From Crocodylus rhombifer (taxonomy: Eukaryota > Chordata > Crocodylia > Crocodylidae), in contig JAVSML010000991.1 in assembly GCA_038503035.1 (NCBI GenBank), positions 124,001-188,000 of the forward strand: a stretch of DNA of 64,000 nucleotides, read 5' to 3'. Under the pieces are notes generated by a model. The model worked only from the letters and a program-made list of their open reading frames with translations, had not been told where the DNA came from and did no database searches. Position numbers and translations under genes: made by a program. Of the stretch, positions 30,301 to 43,140 are shown piece by piece; position 1 is the first letter of the stretch; the number at the start of each line of letters is the position of its first letter.

Positions 30301-33300
30301 TTATTTGCAAAGTAAATACAGTAGATATGGGAACCTCTCTTCTCTCTCTCTCTTATCATGAATTGGCCAGAATATGCCAACTTGAAAAGCTCAACCCTTC
30401 TGTTTTTGATCCCAACTACAACTCAAAAGTGTACTTTTTTAAAGCAAAAGTTAAAATATTCAGCAATAATTTCCAAAATCTTAATTAACTTTTGATTTGA
30501 CATCACCACATGGTCCATACAAAATTCAGAAAACCTTTTTTTTTTCTTTTTTTTTTTTAAAGGGCAAACCAGTTTCACCATTGCTAGTAAATTATAATGG
30601 CAAAGTATAATGGTGAGTGACCTATTCATTCCATTCCATCCTTTTCAGGAAAATATACCAGGAAAGGTTTCTGAAGAGCTCTCACGTTGGCCAACAGTTT
30701 CACATTTTGGCAGCTAAATCCAATTTTGATTTCAGGAGCTGTCAAACAAGTTTGAAGATAGGAAACATCTACACAGTAAAGATAAACACAATGCATGTTT
30801 GTCCTTCTATCTTGTTCAACATTATCAGAAATCTCCTCACTAAGCAGGCCCTAACACTGCTCTTATCAGAGTGTACATTTTTATAATAATTTTTATTATT
30901 GGACTCTGACAGTGGTAGGTGTTACACCACCATGACAGCACCTGAGGCTGTGTTGTCAAAATCAAATACAGGTTTAAAATTATTCATAGGTTCATCTAAC
31001 AGCATCATTAAGATGACACAGCTGGCATTATATGCAGTTCCATTATATATGCCATTAAGATGACAGCTAGTTTTACATATAAACATAATTACAGCCAAAT
31101 CCTCACTGTCCTGTACCTTTTTTCTCACATTACTTCCGTTGTAGTAGCAAACTCAAATCAGTTGCATCAGTCAGTACTGATATAGTTGCTGGACTCACAA
31201 TCAGAACAATATAAATCAGCAAAACCCCACTCATTTAAAGAGCTGGCTAAACCTTTGAGCCCAGTATTTCATGGACTCAATCCAACCCCTAATATTGAAC
31301 TGGAAGTTATAAATTAATTTTAAAATATATGTTAATAATTAAGAAGAACAGATGTACAAAGCCAGAAAAATTACTTAACTGTCCAATCTGAGTGTTTATA
31401 GTTTTTTAGAATAAGAAAACCTACATGTGAAATTTTTGGCACATAAAACTTGCACTAAAGTGCTGCAGCAATTTTTAAGAGGCTGGCCTTGGACATTTGT
31501 CCCTTAAATATTACCACTTGGAAAATGAGACGAGACTCCTGGAATGATTTGATGCAGGCAAAGGGGTCTGTGTATGGCTAGCTTATCACAGGATCAGGGT
31601 CCAATTCAGAAAAACTTCTGTACCTGCACCTGAAAAACAATTTTGTAGAACTTATACCTTCTCAATCCAAAGCTCTCCATGCAATATCTATTCAGAATTA
31701 TTACAGCTAACTTGCAGTAAGCTGCAAACACACTATTACCAGAACTCTAATTATGTTCCAACCAATCAGTTACCATTGTATAAACCTACAGAAAAAAATG
31801 AGTTGAAAAAGTTGTCATTAAGAATATAAGCTTATGGTAGGAACTCCACTCATCTCTCTCACACCCCAGGCTAAATTTGTAGAAGTAGTACAATGTTATT
31901 TGCAAAGTGAATTTAGTACACATGGGGACCTCTATTGATATGTCTTCAGTTGCCTTCACTAGGACCACTGTGTTAGGCCAATGTCAAACACTTGAAATTC
32001 CAGTCACTATATATAAAGTGAATGTCTCTACTGTACATAAAGTAACTCTGAAATTTACTGCAGGGGGATACATTGAGCTACTAATATTTTAGACTGCTTG
32101 CACATATCTACTTAGCTTGTTTGAGGTTTGGACTAGTTTGAATACGGATACGGGTTTTTTTAAAAGCCAAAGGAATTCTGGGCATACTATTAAAGAGAGT
32201 ACCTTCCATTTGTCATTCATACAAGACCACCCCTAAGTCAGTGTTCTGTTCCAAATCAGTTAGCAGCAACTCCAAGACATAAAACCAGCTGTTAGAATCA
32301 AGAGAGACAAATTAAGTCTCTAAACTGTCAAGAGGACACCATGAGCCAGTGTAAAGAACAAGTATGAGTGACAGCTAACTAAGAAATACAGGAATGAAGC
32401 AAAGGAAAGTGGTATGGTTTACTGGACTTATCCCACTTGTGACACATCAAAAAGTTTACACAAAACTGCATAATGACTGACCTGTTGTCTTTGTTGCTAT
32501 GCCTATCTCTTCACTGAGCAACATGTATATTTAACATAGAATTCAACATAGTGTTTAAAATGTTATAAGCTTATTAAAATGAATATTAGGCGGCTATGTC
32601 TACCATTCTGTTTGTTTAGTTCCTGGTCCCACAATCCAGTTCTCACTCTTGAACTACTGTTCCAATAGGCAGAGGTAGCCAAGAGACACGTCATGGTTAA
32701 ATAGTGTGTTTCTAGTTCTGGATATATGAATTATGAGTGTAATTGTGCAGTTTGGAACATGAGAGAAGGTAGTCTGTGAAGTAGTCTGGATGGGCTTTAA
32801 AGTATTCTTGTGGGGAGGGGGGTGGAGATGTAGGCAAGGCTGACTGCCAAGACAGAGGAAATTACATAGTCAGTTAATGGACCTTATTTTTGCTCAGTTT
32901 CCATTTGAGTGGGTGGAAAAAAACAACCTAACAAATGTAGTAACTACTTCCAAAAAGTATGCTGTGGGTGAAGAAGTCTGAAACCAGAACAGAGCCACCG
33001 GGCAACTGGGGAAGCCTGGATCTGGCAGAAGCCTAAATGAAACCTCAAGCTAGAAATGGTGAGGTCCAGAGTTCCTGGATTAGAAACTAGGAAATTTGAT
33101 GTTGAAGAAAGTCCCAGACCTGGGCTTTTTTGGCAATCTGAATATTCAGAGAATGAACTGCTACAAGCTGCTATGGGGAGAAAGAAACAATGTGTTCCCT
33201 TCTGTTGCTGAAAGAAGACTGGAGAGGGAGAGAGAGAAGTGGAAATGAGCAATAGATGCAATGTTTGCTGTGGTGTAAAATGAACATGGGAAAGCTTCTT

Positions 33301-34667
33301 TGGGAGACAAGATAAGAAACAGAAAGCTAAAGTGGATACACCTCACTAGTCATTAGGACAACCATAAACAAATGTTTACAAAAAGGAGAGCGTGCCAAGG
33401 GGAGAGAGTCTGATCTATAGGCACACTGCACAGATTCCCCAGCTGCTTAACGTAAGGCATTGGTCAAAGTAGTGAAAGAGGTCAACTCTCCGTGTATCTA
33501 AGCCATCACATGAAAGAAATGCTGACGGTCTTATCTGGCAGTAGTCTCTAAAGGGGAAGAAACCAAGTATTAATAGTTTCTGCATAGATGCTGAATTTCT
33601 ACAATCATGTACACTGAATCTCTTTCATATTCTACATCTACTGCTGGCTAAGGTACTTAATATTCAACTGGCAATTGTTATAGTAATGTGCTTATCACAG
33701 AACCTTACAATTCAGCTGGATTTGCATATCAAGTAAAAGAGGTGGAGTACTTTAATCACTTGCTCAGTCAAGCAAGAGATTTAATATTAATTATAGTATT
33801 CCAAGTACCATTTAGCTTCTCAGCTTTCCTAGTGCTGATTACTTGCAGAATTTCTGTGCAAAGCTCTGTTTTATATTTACTTAGTGTACAAAATTCAGGA
33901 AACGTATCTTGTGTAAATAAGTCACAGGCAAGATGATGTGGTACGTAAAACAGGACTGCATTTTACTTACAGCCAAAATATGCCAGTTAATATTTAGCCC
34001 CAATAAAGGCTTACTTAGATTTAAGCTGTTGTACAAAATAGGCAACATATGCAATTAACAAGTGATTAATTGAAATGTCGCAAATAAAATGTTATTTGCA
34101 CATCCTAAAAAAATTTTTTTTTAGATCAGCTAAATGGGCAGGAGACTCAAACAATAAAAAAAAATACTATTTATGTAAGCACTTAACACAGCATTACCCA
34201 GACTTCTAAAATCAAGTCATATGGAATAGTCTGTCCAACTTGTCAATCAGATAAATACCATTGGTTTGTCTGTAAAAGGTTATTCTATCAGGAATCAAAA
34301 AAAATTAAATGAACAAAAGTCATTATTTTCACCTTCCCTCCTTGGCCGCTATAGCAGTACATAAAGTTATGTCCAATAAAATGTCAAGGACAATGGTATT
34401 CTTCCAAACTGGACCTTTATTTTCTGAACTCCAGTACTTCCAGCTTTGATTTTGCCTCTGGTCACAGAGAATGACTAGCGAGAACATGCAAATTCAGTTT
34501 CACCCACTCTTAAGCTCTGAACAATGTCCTACTGCAGCCCTTCTGTCAGGTACCAGCAGCAGTAAAAGGTGCCAAGTTCAAATGTAGGGGTTAAACACCA
34601 GCTTTTCAAATTTAGCTTCAGCCCCCACCCAGAAGCCCAGGAAAATAATTTTTAAGTGGGTAGTCTA
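30301..34667. other. No gene seen; AT-rich unassigned sequence
   Basis: About 4.4 kb of AT-rich sequence with no recognised coding, RNA gene or clear transposon terminus. Poly-T/poly-A runs lie near 30536-30560. Several short minus-strand and plus-strand open frames have no domain signature. A block of higher complexity around 32940-33350 was read in six frames without a family match. Confidence 0.4.
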
Positions 34668-34677
34668 NNNNNNNNNN
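34668..34677. other. Assembly gap of ten N
   Basis: Ten N characters interrupt the sequence. The flanks read TGGGTAGTCTA on the left and AGTCAACTGGG on the right. A run of ten is likely a placeholder, so the true distance across it is unknown and features spanning it should not be trusted. Confidence 0.99.
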
Positions 34678-36834
34678 AGTCAACTGGGAAGGGAGATTTA
34701 CCCAGGGCTTCTATTTGGGGACTACCAGCTACATTAGCTAAAATACCCACAGCTGGGAAGGAAGACCCAACCCAAAGGCCCTGTTTCTGCTCACTTACAC
34801 CAGGTGAAATACCAAGCATTGGGTAGAGATACCCACACCAAAGTTGCTGCCACTGTGATGCTAGGAAATGTGGCTAGAATGTAATGCTAGGGAGCACTGT
34901 TCTAGTCGCTAGAGCATTGCTCTGGCCACAACTTCCAGGGGTTGGTGCTGCTCCTTCACACTGCCAAAGTCTCTACTGCTCCTCCTTTTTTTTGGACTCT
35001 GCTTGATGTCAGTGTTAGGTTCAGGGATTTTTTGAGCTCTACTAATTATAGGGTGTAAGTCTGAAAGCTACCTTAGCAAAATACTTAGCATAAGCAACAT
35101 CATTCTGTGCCTTGATGTAACTAACTGAACACCATTAACAGCAGAGAAAGTAGGTTACAGTTTAGGGTGGCCTTTTTAAGACCCATAACAGCAAAAAGTT
35201 AAAAAAAGATGTGGTTTACCAGTCTAAGACAGTAGGATACAAACAGCAGCATGTCAAGAAGGTGACCACTGTGAAAGATAACTGGTGGATATTTATGACA
35301 TAACCGTACCTGGGACATACAGAAGGGAACTGTAAAAAAAAAAGGGGGGGTGGGATATAAAACTCGAGAAAAAAACCCCTTAACACATGAAAAGAAAGAA
35401 ATATCGAACCCCAGTGCAGTGATGGATGCCTGCCCAGCTGAACTCACTGTATCCATCGGAAGGCCCACATAAGAATATCTACATTGACTGGTAGGGCTTG
35501 CTTAAAGGTTAAGCACTGCATTTGAAACCTTGCTCAAATATTAGTATTGCTTATGTGTTCAATAAATTAGGATATGAGACTAGAACAATCTCACTGATTG
35601 TTTCATTTCCATTCACCCTACCCCTTAACTAAATGTAATATAATGAGGGAGTTTCAGACTAATCTAAACTTACTATACATTCATGTGATCAGAAGTCCTT
35701 TTATTGCAAGGCATTGACCAATACCATCCAGGCAGTGACTCCTGTCTATAATCTCTCCATTCCTCACCTCCTGCTTTCCCTAACACTGATGGCCACTCCA
35801 TGCCAGAACTCTGCACAGCTCCAAGTGAGGGATGTCCTTTCAGTGTCCTGTGTATAACTTTGCATTAACAATATTTATGTGCCTACACACTTGTCAGATT
35901 TGGAAGGGAGTGCCAGTGGACACAGTCTGATCAATCTGCCCTTTACAATTGCACATGTTAATTTCAAATAGTATAATCCAAGCTCACAAATAATGGAAAC
36001 AGGCCAAGCAGCCTCTCAACCTACACGCTAATGGGGGTACACAAGTGAAAAATACACAGTTACCATTACTATAGGCAAACATACAGAACAATTTAGGTTA
36101 TACTACCTCCCCATCACCCAAAACTATGGAAAATTAAATGGCAAAATTTCTAGTTAAGACCATCAAGCGCTCGGACCCTTATGACATAGATGTAAGTATC
36201 TAGGTGCTGATTAAAACCTCACCACTTGGAATATAGTTGTGGTTTAGCTTATTATGTGACAGGGACTGACCATGAACTTCTGATTTGATATTCAGTCAGT
36301 GTGTGCAAACATGAGGTTTTAGGACACAAAGCACTTGGGTTCTCCAAACCATCAATAAAGAACAGAGTAACATGGTTGTTTCCCAAACATAGCAACAATT
36401 ATTGAGTTTACAGAAGTTAAAAAAAAGAAATCATTCAGGAAAAAGACAACCATAGAAATACCTTCCATATAAAAAGAAAAAACTTAGCGGAAATGAATAA
36501 AAGGGGATGTGACAGAGACATACAAATTTAAAAAAAACAAAGAGAAATTTAACTGGAAAATAATCGAAATTCAGTTAATGTAATAAGAAAAAAAAAACTG
36601 TATTTTTATCTTGAAAAGAAAAATGGACCAAAAACATCAGGTATCCAAATGCCTGCCATTGGTGTTGGCTGAATCAAGGAATTAATCAATATCATGCACA
36701 TTTAGAACTTCAAATGAATAAATGCTAAAATAGATTGAAATACAGGATCCAAAACAGTGTAACCTAAAGGTTATTTTATAAGAGTAGCATTTAACGTTAA
36801 ATTAAAAGAGACGTAATACATACTGGGTGCATGT
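34678..36834. other. No gene seen; AT-rich unassigned sequence
   Basis: Unassigned sequence with A-rich low-complexity stretches near 35335-35345 and 36418-36600. No recognised gene, LINE or RNA. Confidence 0.4.
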
Positions 36835-37082
36835 ACACATGCCCCCCATGGTGCAGTTGTTACTGCGCTGTCATTCAGTACTTGCTTTAGGAGGTACTAA
36901 ATGACTGTGCAGTAAGAGCCATTACTGAGCCATCCTGGCAGCACATGGTGACACACTATAAAAAGGTAGCTCATTACTGTGGTGACAGTGTTGGCATCAC
37001 AGTTAGTGCCTATTGACACTGCATTGCCATAGCAATGAGCTATGTCCCTACAGCGATGTAGCACCTCATATAAACATGCTCA
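36835..37082. mobile_element. TIR MITE (family B)
   Basis: The left end GGGTGCATGTACACATG pairs with the inverse of the right end, TGAGCATGTTTATATG. The interior is non-coding and rich in self-complementary pieces such as GTAACAATGAGC-like and ACTGTGGTGACAG segments. Length is about 248 bases, close to the 246 bases of the copy at 28404. No convincing target duplication was found. Confidence 0.72.
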
Positions 37083-38576
37083 GTAAACAGTTAATTAAAA
37101 CAAAAGTGGAACAGCTGATATAATAATTGAAAGACTAAAGAAGTTGCCTTTCAGACAGCTGAAATATCAGCAAGACAAAAGAGCAGCATAGAAGGAAAGC
37201 CACAGTAATAAATGGGGACTATAGCCTAAACCTAAAATCTATCTAGGCAATGATAAATGAGGAACACAAACCATTTTGTGAGACTTCACAAGGTGCAAAG
37301 CTGGAAAACAGAACAAATTCTATTTGTGAGATGAGTTACAAAACAGAACTATGAATTACTAGGTATCATCATTAAATTTGGCTCAGAACTCAAGCCAATT
37401 GCATTGCAAGAAATTCAAACCTTGTTTAAAATCAGAGTAATAGGTACATTTTCTATTTTATTGAACAAAAATAAATATATAAAGTTTGAAAACTATACGG
37501 GGAAATGAAATATGAAGGACAAATCAGGAGTGTTACTCAGCATCGATTTTTGCCCTGTGTACTTCACATAAGTTTGGTTAAAAGCATCAATCCTTGGCTG
37601 TTTCTCTGCAAGATAGCAGATAAGTTCTACAAAGTGTGTGGGTGGATTGTCAGCTATAGCATAGGAGAGATTTTCTCTCTTATCAGAATGAAATACTTAC
37701 TCAATGCTATGAAATACATACTTAATGCTATGGTTTCTCTGCCATCTTGCTTTGCACTTAATACAATCAGAGTAAAACTACAGTAAACCACTAATTTAAA
37801 GTCTATGAAAAGATGCATAAGAAAAAGGAAATAAAATTATTTTTACTATCTGATTGATCCATATCATTTCCACAAAAATGACAGTCTTTTCTAGAAATAG
37901 CATTTTTTCCACATAGTTCTAATATGGATAGTAAAAATCCCGCTTATTAAGCTAACATAATATTAAAGATAAAGTGTGTGAATTATTCAGACTGCTCAAG
38001 ACAAAGCCACAAAAGCCCACTCAGTTTAATTGCTTTGTTAATATAAGGAACTAATGCTACTGCCAGGCAAACATCTAGTCAGTGATGTTTCAAATGGTCT
38101 TTAAAGGGACTTATTTACAATAAACCTAGGTCTAAGAACAACAGCTTTGTCAGCCTGACAGTTATACTTGCAAGGTCAGTACTTTATTCTAAGGCAGTTT
38201 CTAACTGTTTGATGTAAATGGGCGCCAAACATGTCCATCATAATTCTCTAACACATTACATCAAATTCCACTGCACTGGTCTTTCATGATTGTGTCACGA
38301 TTGTGCTGTTTCTCATTCACAACATCACACCAGCAAGTTTTTCAGCCCTACAGTGTCCAACTCTTGGGTGAAACAATTCTTTTCAATTTCACAGATCAAA
38401 GCTACAAAGCAGATAGCTCCGCCAACATGGAGTTTAATCGCATAAATTATTGATATAATTTACATTTGTGCATGATGTGTGTGGCAGGGGAGGGATAAAG
38501 TGCAGATGTATCTTATGCTGATCAGAAGCATTTAAGCTATTAGTTTTACTAATGACAGGGGGAAAGAGGAGGATGT
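37083..38576. other. No gene seen; AT-rich unassigned sequence
   Basis: Contains a short direct duplication near 37688-37730 (AAATACTTACTCAATGCTATG then AAATACATACTTAATGCTATG with changes). The 93-codon plus-strand frame here (37505-37786) overlaps that duplication and shows no known domain. Confidence 0.4.
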
Positions 38577-38810
38577 TTCATAGATTTCATAGACATTAGG
38601 GCTGGAAGTGACTTTGTGAGATCATCAGGTCCAGCCCCCTGCCCAAGGGGCAGGTAGTCAGCTGGAATCAGATGACCCCAGCACGATAAGCATCCAAATG
38701 TTTCTTAAAGTTATCCAGGATAGGTGCTTACATTACTACTGGGTGAACAGTCGTTCTCCCAGTTCCTGTTGCACACCCCTTATATACTTATAGATGTATA
38801 TGTTCTTGTT
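38577..38810 (-). mobile_element. CR1 3' end fragment, minus strand
   Basis: The plus strand reads TTTCATAGACATTAGGGCTG then GAAGTGACTTTGTGAGATC and ATCAGGTCCAGCCCCCTGCC, the inverse of a CR1 3' terminus and close to the start of the copy at 17463. It continues with GATGACCCCAGCA and CCAAATGTTTCTTAAAG, as at 17550-17600. Only about 230 bases remain, so it is a heavily 5'-truncated insertion with no usable coding. Confidence 0.88.
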
Positions 38811-41292
38811 CAGAAACCAGTCCTGACATCTGAAGTTTATACAAGTTGAAATAGGAAATATCAGTTAATCAGCCTTCCCTTCATATTTTCATCACTGTAC
38901 TGGCATTACCTGCATTTGTCTCCCCTGGGGTTGGTTGGTTCTCTATAGATGATAACTTCAGTGATTACCAATATTTCACGTATTTTAATAAAAAATTCGC
39001 TTTCAAGATGGTCCTTGAAAACAGTCCCGCAGCCCACTTCAATGCTATGAACTAGATCGGAGACAGTATTAGCAATGAGGTTACTGATGATCAGATTTTT
39101 AGGACCCACATGTTACTAAATCTACACATGCTGATATCTTTCTTCCTGCAACAACTATGGTACAAACTTATTCTATAAACTTGGTAGGTGTTCCAAATCC
39201 AGCAATAGATTGTGGGCAGAAGGAAACTGGCAGAGATGATTAATATAACCTTATGAAAGAAATAATGCTTAATGGTTAGTCTTCTCTAATGGAATAATTG
39301 CCCCTGGAGGGGGACAGTTATTAGTAATAGAGAAATGAGCTATCACTTTTTTGGATAGCTTAATTTATTAGGAAAACAAACTTCTGGCATCTTAAATATA
39401 TTAATATAAAGATATTGCAAGAATATGTGCAGGTTGTTAATAAATCAGCAAGAAGCCCAAGGAGATGTAATAGTTAGTGATCTATCAAGAGACACTGTGT
39501 GTGCATGCGTGTGCACACGCATGTAACGTGTGTTTGTCTAAATCAGTAGACTAAACTGTCACATGCTTATTTTTATGTATGGAAGATTTTCCATTTTCCA
39601 AGCCAGAAGTTTATTCACTTGAAAATTGATAAGATGATTATATTCATTACTGATGATAATATGTTATTTGTAGAACTACAGGGCAATATGTTACAGTACT
39701 ACTAGTGAGAATGTGAAATCACCTGAAATACACATTTTTCCAAGGCCTGCTGATCATAATTTATAATTCAGTTATGGTTCACCCTGTCAGAGCAGCACTG
39801 GGGAAAGAAGTTGCTGAAAATATTAAGTCTGTGGATGTCAGGAACATATATGATGCTTCTAAGTATCTATGCACCCTGAAAACATCCAACATACCTGTGG
39901 TTTCATCTTCTGTCCTGTGCAATCTATTTAGTCATAATTTGCAGTGGGACAGTACTATCACAGCAGTATGAGGAACTTGCCCAAAACATAAGACAGCAGT
40001 GCCAGTACCTTGTGCAAAGGTAGTGAAGGAATACTAAATAGCCCCCAAGATGAGGCTGTAGTGGACCGGAGAAAAAAACCTTTTCTGGGCTCTCTTCTCA
40101 CAGCACATCCTTTTTAGAGTACCCTAAAGCATCTTAGTTTCTTTACATAAAAATTGAATCAGTGCATAGTTATGGAAAACTAGGCTCAAAGTATCAGAAA
40201 TAAATGTTTTCCAATTAAATAGACACACGTTGAAAAACGCCTGCCATGGAGTATGTGTGAATCTGTATTGGGCTGGGATCAGAAATGTAGATTCTTTAAG
40301 ACCAGCATTTAAAGCCCATCACAACAAGTTTTACTCTTAACATGCATTAATTCTGAGATGAAGTGAGTATATAAAATTACTACCTGGTGTAAACACAAAC
40401 AAATGGTCACTAAGCATTACTGAAAACAGCTTGTATAGTTACTTCATGGAGCTTTCCCTTTAAAATCTCTCTCTGTGTGTCTCATTGGAATAAGAATTCA
40501 CAGTTTAGCACTTTTCTGTTTTTTTTAAATATTTTGTAAATAATGAGATCCTATATTGAGATGATTTTACATGGGAGTCCAGAAGTGACTTGTCCCACAC
40601 TTATCTAATTAAAGGGAGAAACAATACAACTTCAGATACACAAACACCTTCTCTAACTGCTGTACCTCAAGGACAGTTTAACATAGCTCTCTCTCTCTCC
40701 TAAAAGAACCTCCTCTTCTTACATTATGTGCCTGTGTCAGTCAGGATACTTGCATAAAATGATATTTGGCTGCAGACAATAGCAAGGAAAGATTAAGACA
40801 AACTACATTCTTTTAAAGACCCTAAGAACAACTGTGGCTCCAAAATAAGCAGTAGATATTTACACATGGCCTTTTTATACCAAGGAACAATGCTGAAAAA
40901 AGGATTGCTCAGATACTGAATACTCAATGCTCAAATGCTGAATACTGTTTCCCAGCTCTGTATCAACTTGTTCTTACCAATGTGGAGGCATCATTTTTTT
41001 TTTATTGACCAGACCATTTCAAAAAGACTCCTGGCCACCTTCCAAGAATGGAAGTGAATGTTAAAACATGGCTGCACCTATAAAAGTGTACGTTGCATTG
41101 CAGTATACTTTGATAGCCAACACTGGCACATACTACCAACCTGACCTCACTTATCACACTGATTACTGTTATGTCCTAAGAAGATATTTCTAGCTCCATC
41201 CATGCTAACCTGTTCTAATAAGTCTATAACAAACTAATGAGTCTCAGACCCCACTCTACATGTTACAGGCATTGTGTATTACAGGTAAATCA
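38811..41292. other. No gene seen; AT-rich unassigned sequence
   Basis: Unassigned sequence with a perfect 20-base palindrome, CATGCGTGTGCACACGCATG, at 39504-39523. Short open frames such as 39774-39971 show no recognisable family. Confidence 0.45.
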
Positions 41293-41822
41293 GCTACACA
41301 TGCAAAGTACATATCGCATGACAAAAAGCTCCAACCAGCTAAAAAGTCAGACCTAAAAAATGTGTAATAATTTTATAGCTGGCTGCTATTGAGCTTTTCT
41401 TTGCATGTGTAGCAGGGTTTCCCCTGCAGCTAGGAGTCCTGTGAGCTCACAGGGCTCCCAGCCACAGGAGTATATCATGCCCAGCATGAAATCTCTGAGT
41501 CCTGAGGATCACAGTTGCTGCAATCCCCAAAGCTTGGGGGTGCGTGAGATGTGCAGCCAGGACTAAGAGTCCCATCAGGTGCAGGACTCCCAGTCCCCTC
41601 TACGTGTAGTCCCCATGGCTAGAAGCCCCCTCAGCAAAGAGGGGGCTCTCAGCCACGGGGGGCTGCTCTTTTGCTGATGCAGGGTGAGCCCAGGATCAGG
41701 CTCCTCCTATGCTGGCAATAAGGTGCAATTGGATCTAATGCATGATCCCACACTCATGCCTCCTGCCATGCATGTGTGGATCATGCATTAGAACCAATCA
41801 TGCCTTTACCTGCACATGTAGA
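41293..41822. mobile_element. Probable TIR element with a perfect 15-base stem at its left end
   Basis: GCTACACATGCAAAG at 41293-41307 is repeated as an exact inverse at 41399-41413, and the bases inside (AGCTCCAACCAGCT / AGCTGGCTGCTATTGAGCT) continue to pair with small bulges, making a fold-back unit of about 120 bases. A further inverse-like end, CTGCACATGTAG, lies at about 41811-41822. The whole may be one element with CTACAC/TATGTGC-type termini and a GC-rich interior (CAGCCACAGG, CCCCCTC repeats). Non-coding. Confidence 0.6.
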
Positions 41823-41879
41823 GGGGGCCACAATGTGGTCTGTATTCTTACATTTACATTTCATAACTACACACTTTGG

Positions 41880-42098
41880 CTATGTATAGTCATTACACAT
41901 ACCGTGCATTAAGCAGGCAGAAACTGCTCTAAAGCCCTAATGGAACAGATGTTCATGGCTTTTAGAGTGCTTTAAGAATGGTGAATCAACCTCTAAGGGC
42001 AATTACCACATTTGACTTGATTAGTCAAGTCTGCTCTGACACACTGTAATTACAGCACGTCAGAGCAGCCTGGCTGCTTGTGCACAGGCACCCCAAGT
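41880..42098. mobile_element. TIR-like element related to family C
   Basis: The right end GCTTGTGCACAGGCACCCC is, inverted, GGGGTGCCTGTGCACAAGC, resembling the start of the element at 24613. The left end near 41880 (GGCTATGTATAGTCATTACA) is only weakly similar. Inner pieces CTCTGACACACTGTAATTAC and CACGTCAGAGCAG form an inverted pair like the CTCTGATG..GTCAGAG pair at 24632-24662. No coding sequence. Confidence 0.45.
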
Positions 42099-42259
42099 TA
42101 ACCCTTGCTGGATGTATACTAACCTGAAGTGCTTTCTGTTAGAGTGCTTTATCAAATGTCTGTGCCAGATCCCATCAAGGGTTAATGAAGAGTGTGATCA
42201 TCACTGCCATCCCAGGCAGCATTGCACAGGGCTGTTTTGGCCTCCAGCAGAACACTCAG

Positions 42260-43140
42260 CTCAGCCTCAGCGCTGGGCCAGCCCTACATGCTGACACCAG
42301 TCAGTGACAGCCTCTGATCCTAACCCAGTGCACAGAATGGAGGGTGGGGCCAGTGTGGGGAAAGGGGGCTTTCTGTTGGATTTGGGCAGGGGGACTGTGG
42401 GGTCTCCTTCCCCCCTCACCCCCACAGCAACTCCAGCCAGCCAGTGGCTCAGGGGGGCTGCAGAGAAGAGGTCCAGGGTTTCTATCCCTTGCAGCAGCCC
42501 TGCCCAGGCAGAAGCTTGGAGGGGTGGCAAAGCTGAGGGGAAGAGTTCTCTGGGCAAGCCCTACCTGTTCATCTCTCTGCCACTGCTCCTGAGAGGCCAT
42601 GCCACAGTGGAGCCAAGGCAAGAGGCTGCAGAGGGAAGTGGGGGTATAAGACCAGTGACCAGAGCTGCATGTTCTTTACTCCTAGATTCTTCCCTCTCAC
42701 CCCAGGGTGGGTAGACTACACCACAAAAGCAATGGCTGGGAATTATTTCTATGTCCCAAGATCAGATAAGAATCCCACCTCCCTGCCCCCAGCCCCTTCT
42801 CAAGACCTCTCCCTTCACCTCTATATTCTACAGCACCTGCCCCTTCCCCACCCACCCTGCTGCTAGACCCAGCTGTCCTGGGGGTGGAGGTGCTTCTGCT
42901 CTACTCCAGCTGGTTGGTACAGGGAGCCAGGCTTAGCTGCAGACAGTGGCATCAACAACAGCTGGGTTCTCCCCTCTCTGAGCCTGTTTCTAGGTTAGTA
43001 GAGAACAGTGGGGGTGGGGATAGGAAAGGACCAGGCAGGGAGGAGGAACCTGCCCATTGCTGCTGTCCTCACTTGAGTTCACTGTATCACCTAGCTGGAT
43101 TGGGGAAGGAGCAGCTTTAGAGCATCCCCTGCCCCCAGGT
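42260..43140. repeat. GC-rich block, no gene seen
   Basis: GC-rich sequence within AT-rich surroundings, with many CCTGCC, GGGGGC and CAGCC motifs. Open frames up to 136 codons occur on both strands over the same bases, the usual effect of GC-rich composition, and none has a recognisable domain. It resembles the GC-rich interiors of the TIR elements at 14.0-14.9 and 49.2-50.1 kb, but matching termini were not found. Confidence 0.4.

Noticed and set aside
42304..42714. 136-codon plus-strand frame with a 106-codon minus-strand frame over the same bases
   Set aside because: GC-rich block with overlapping frames on both strands, no domain, no splice or promoter context that could be supported.
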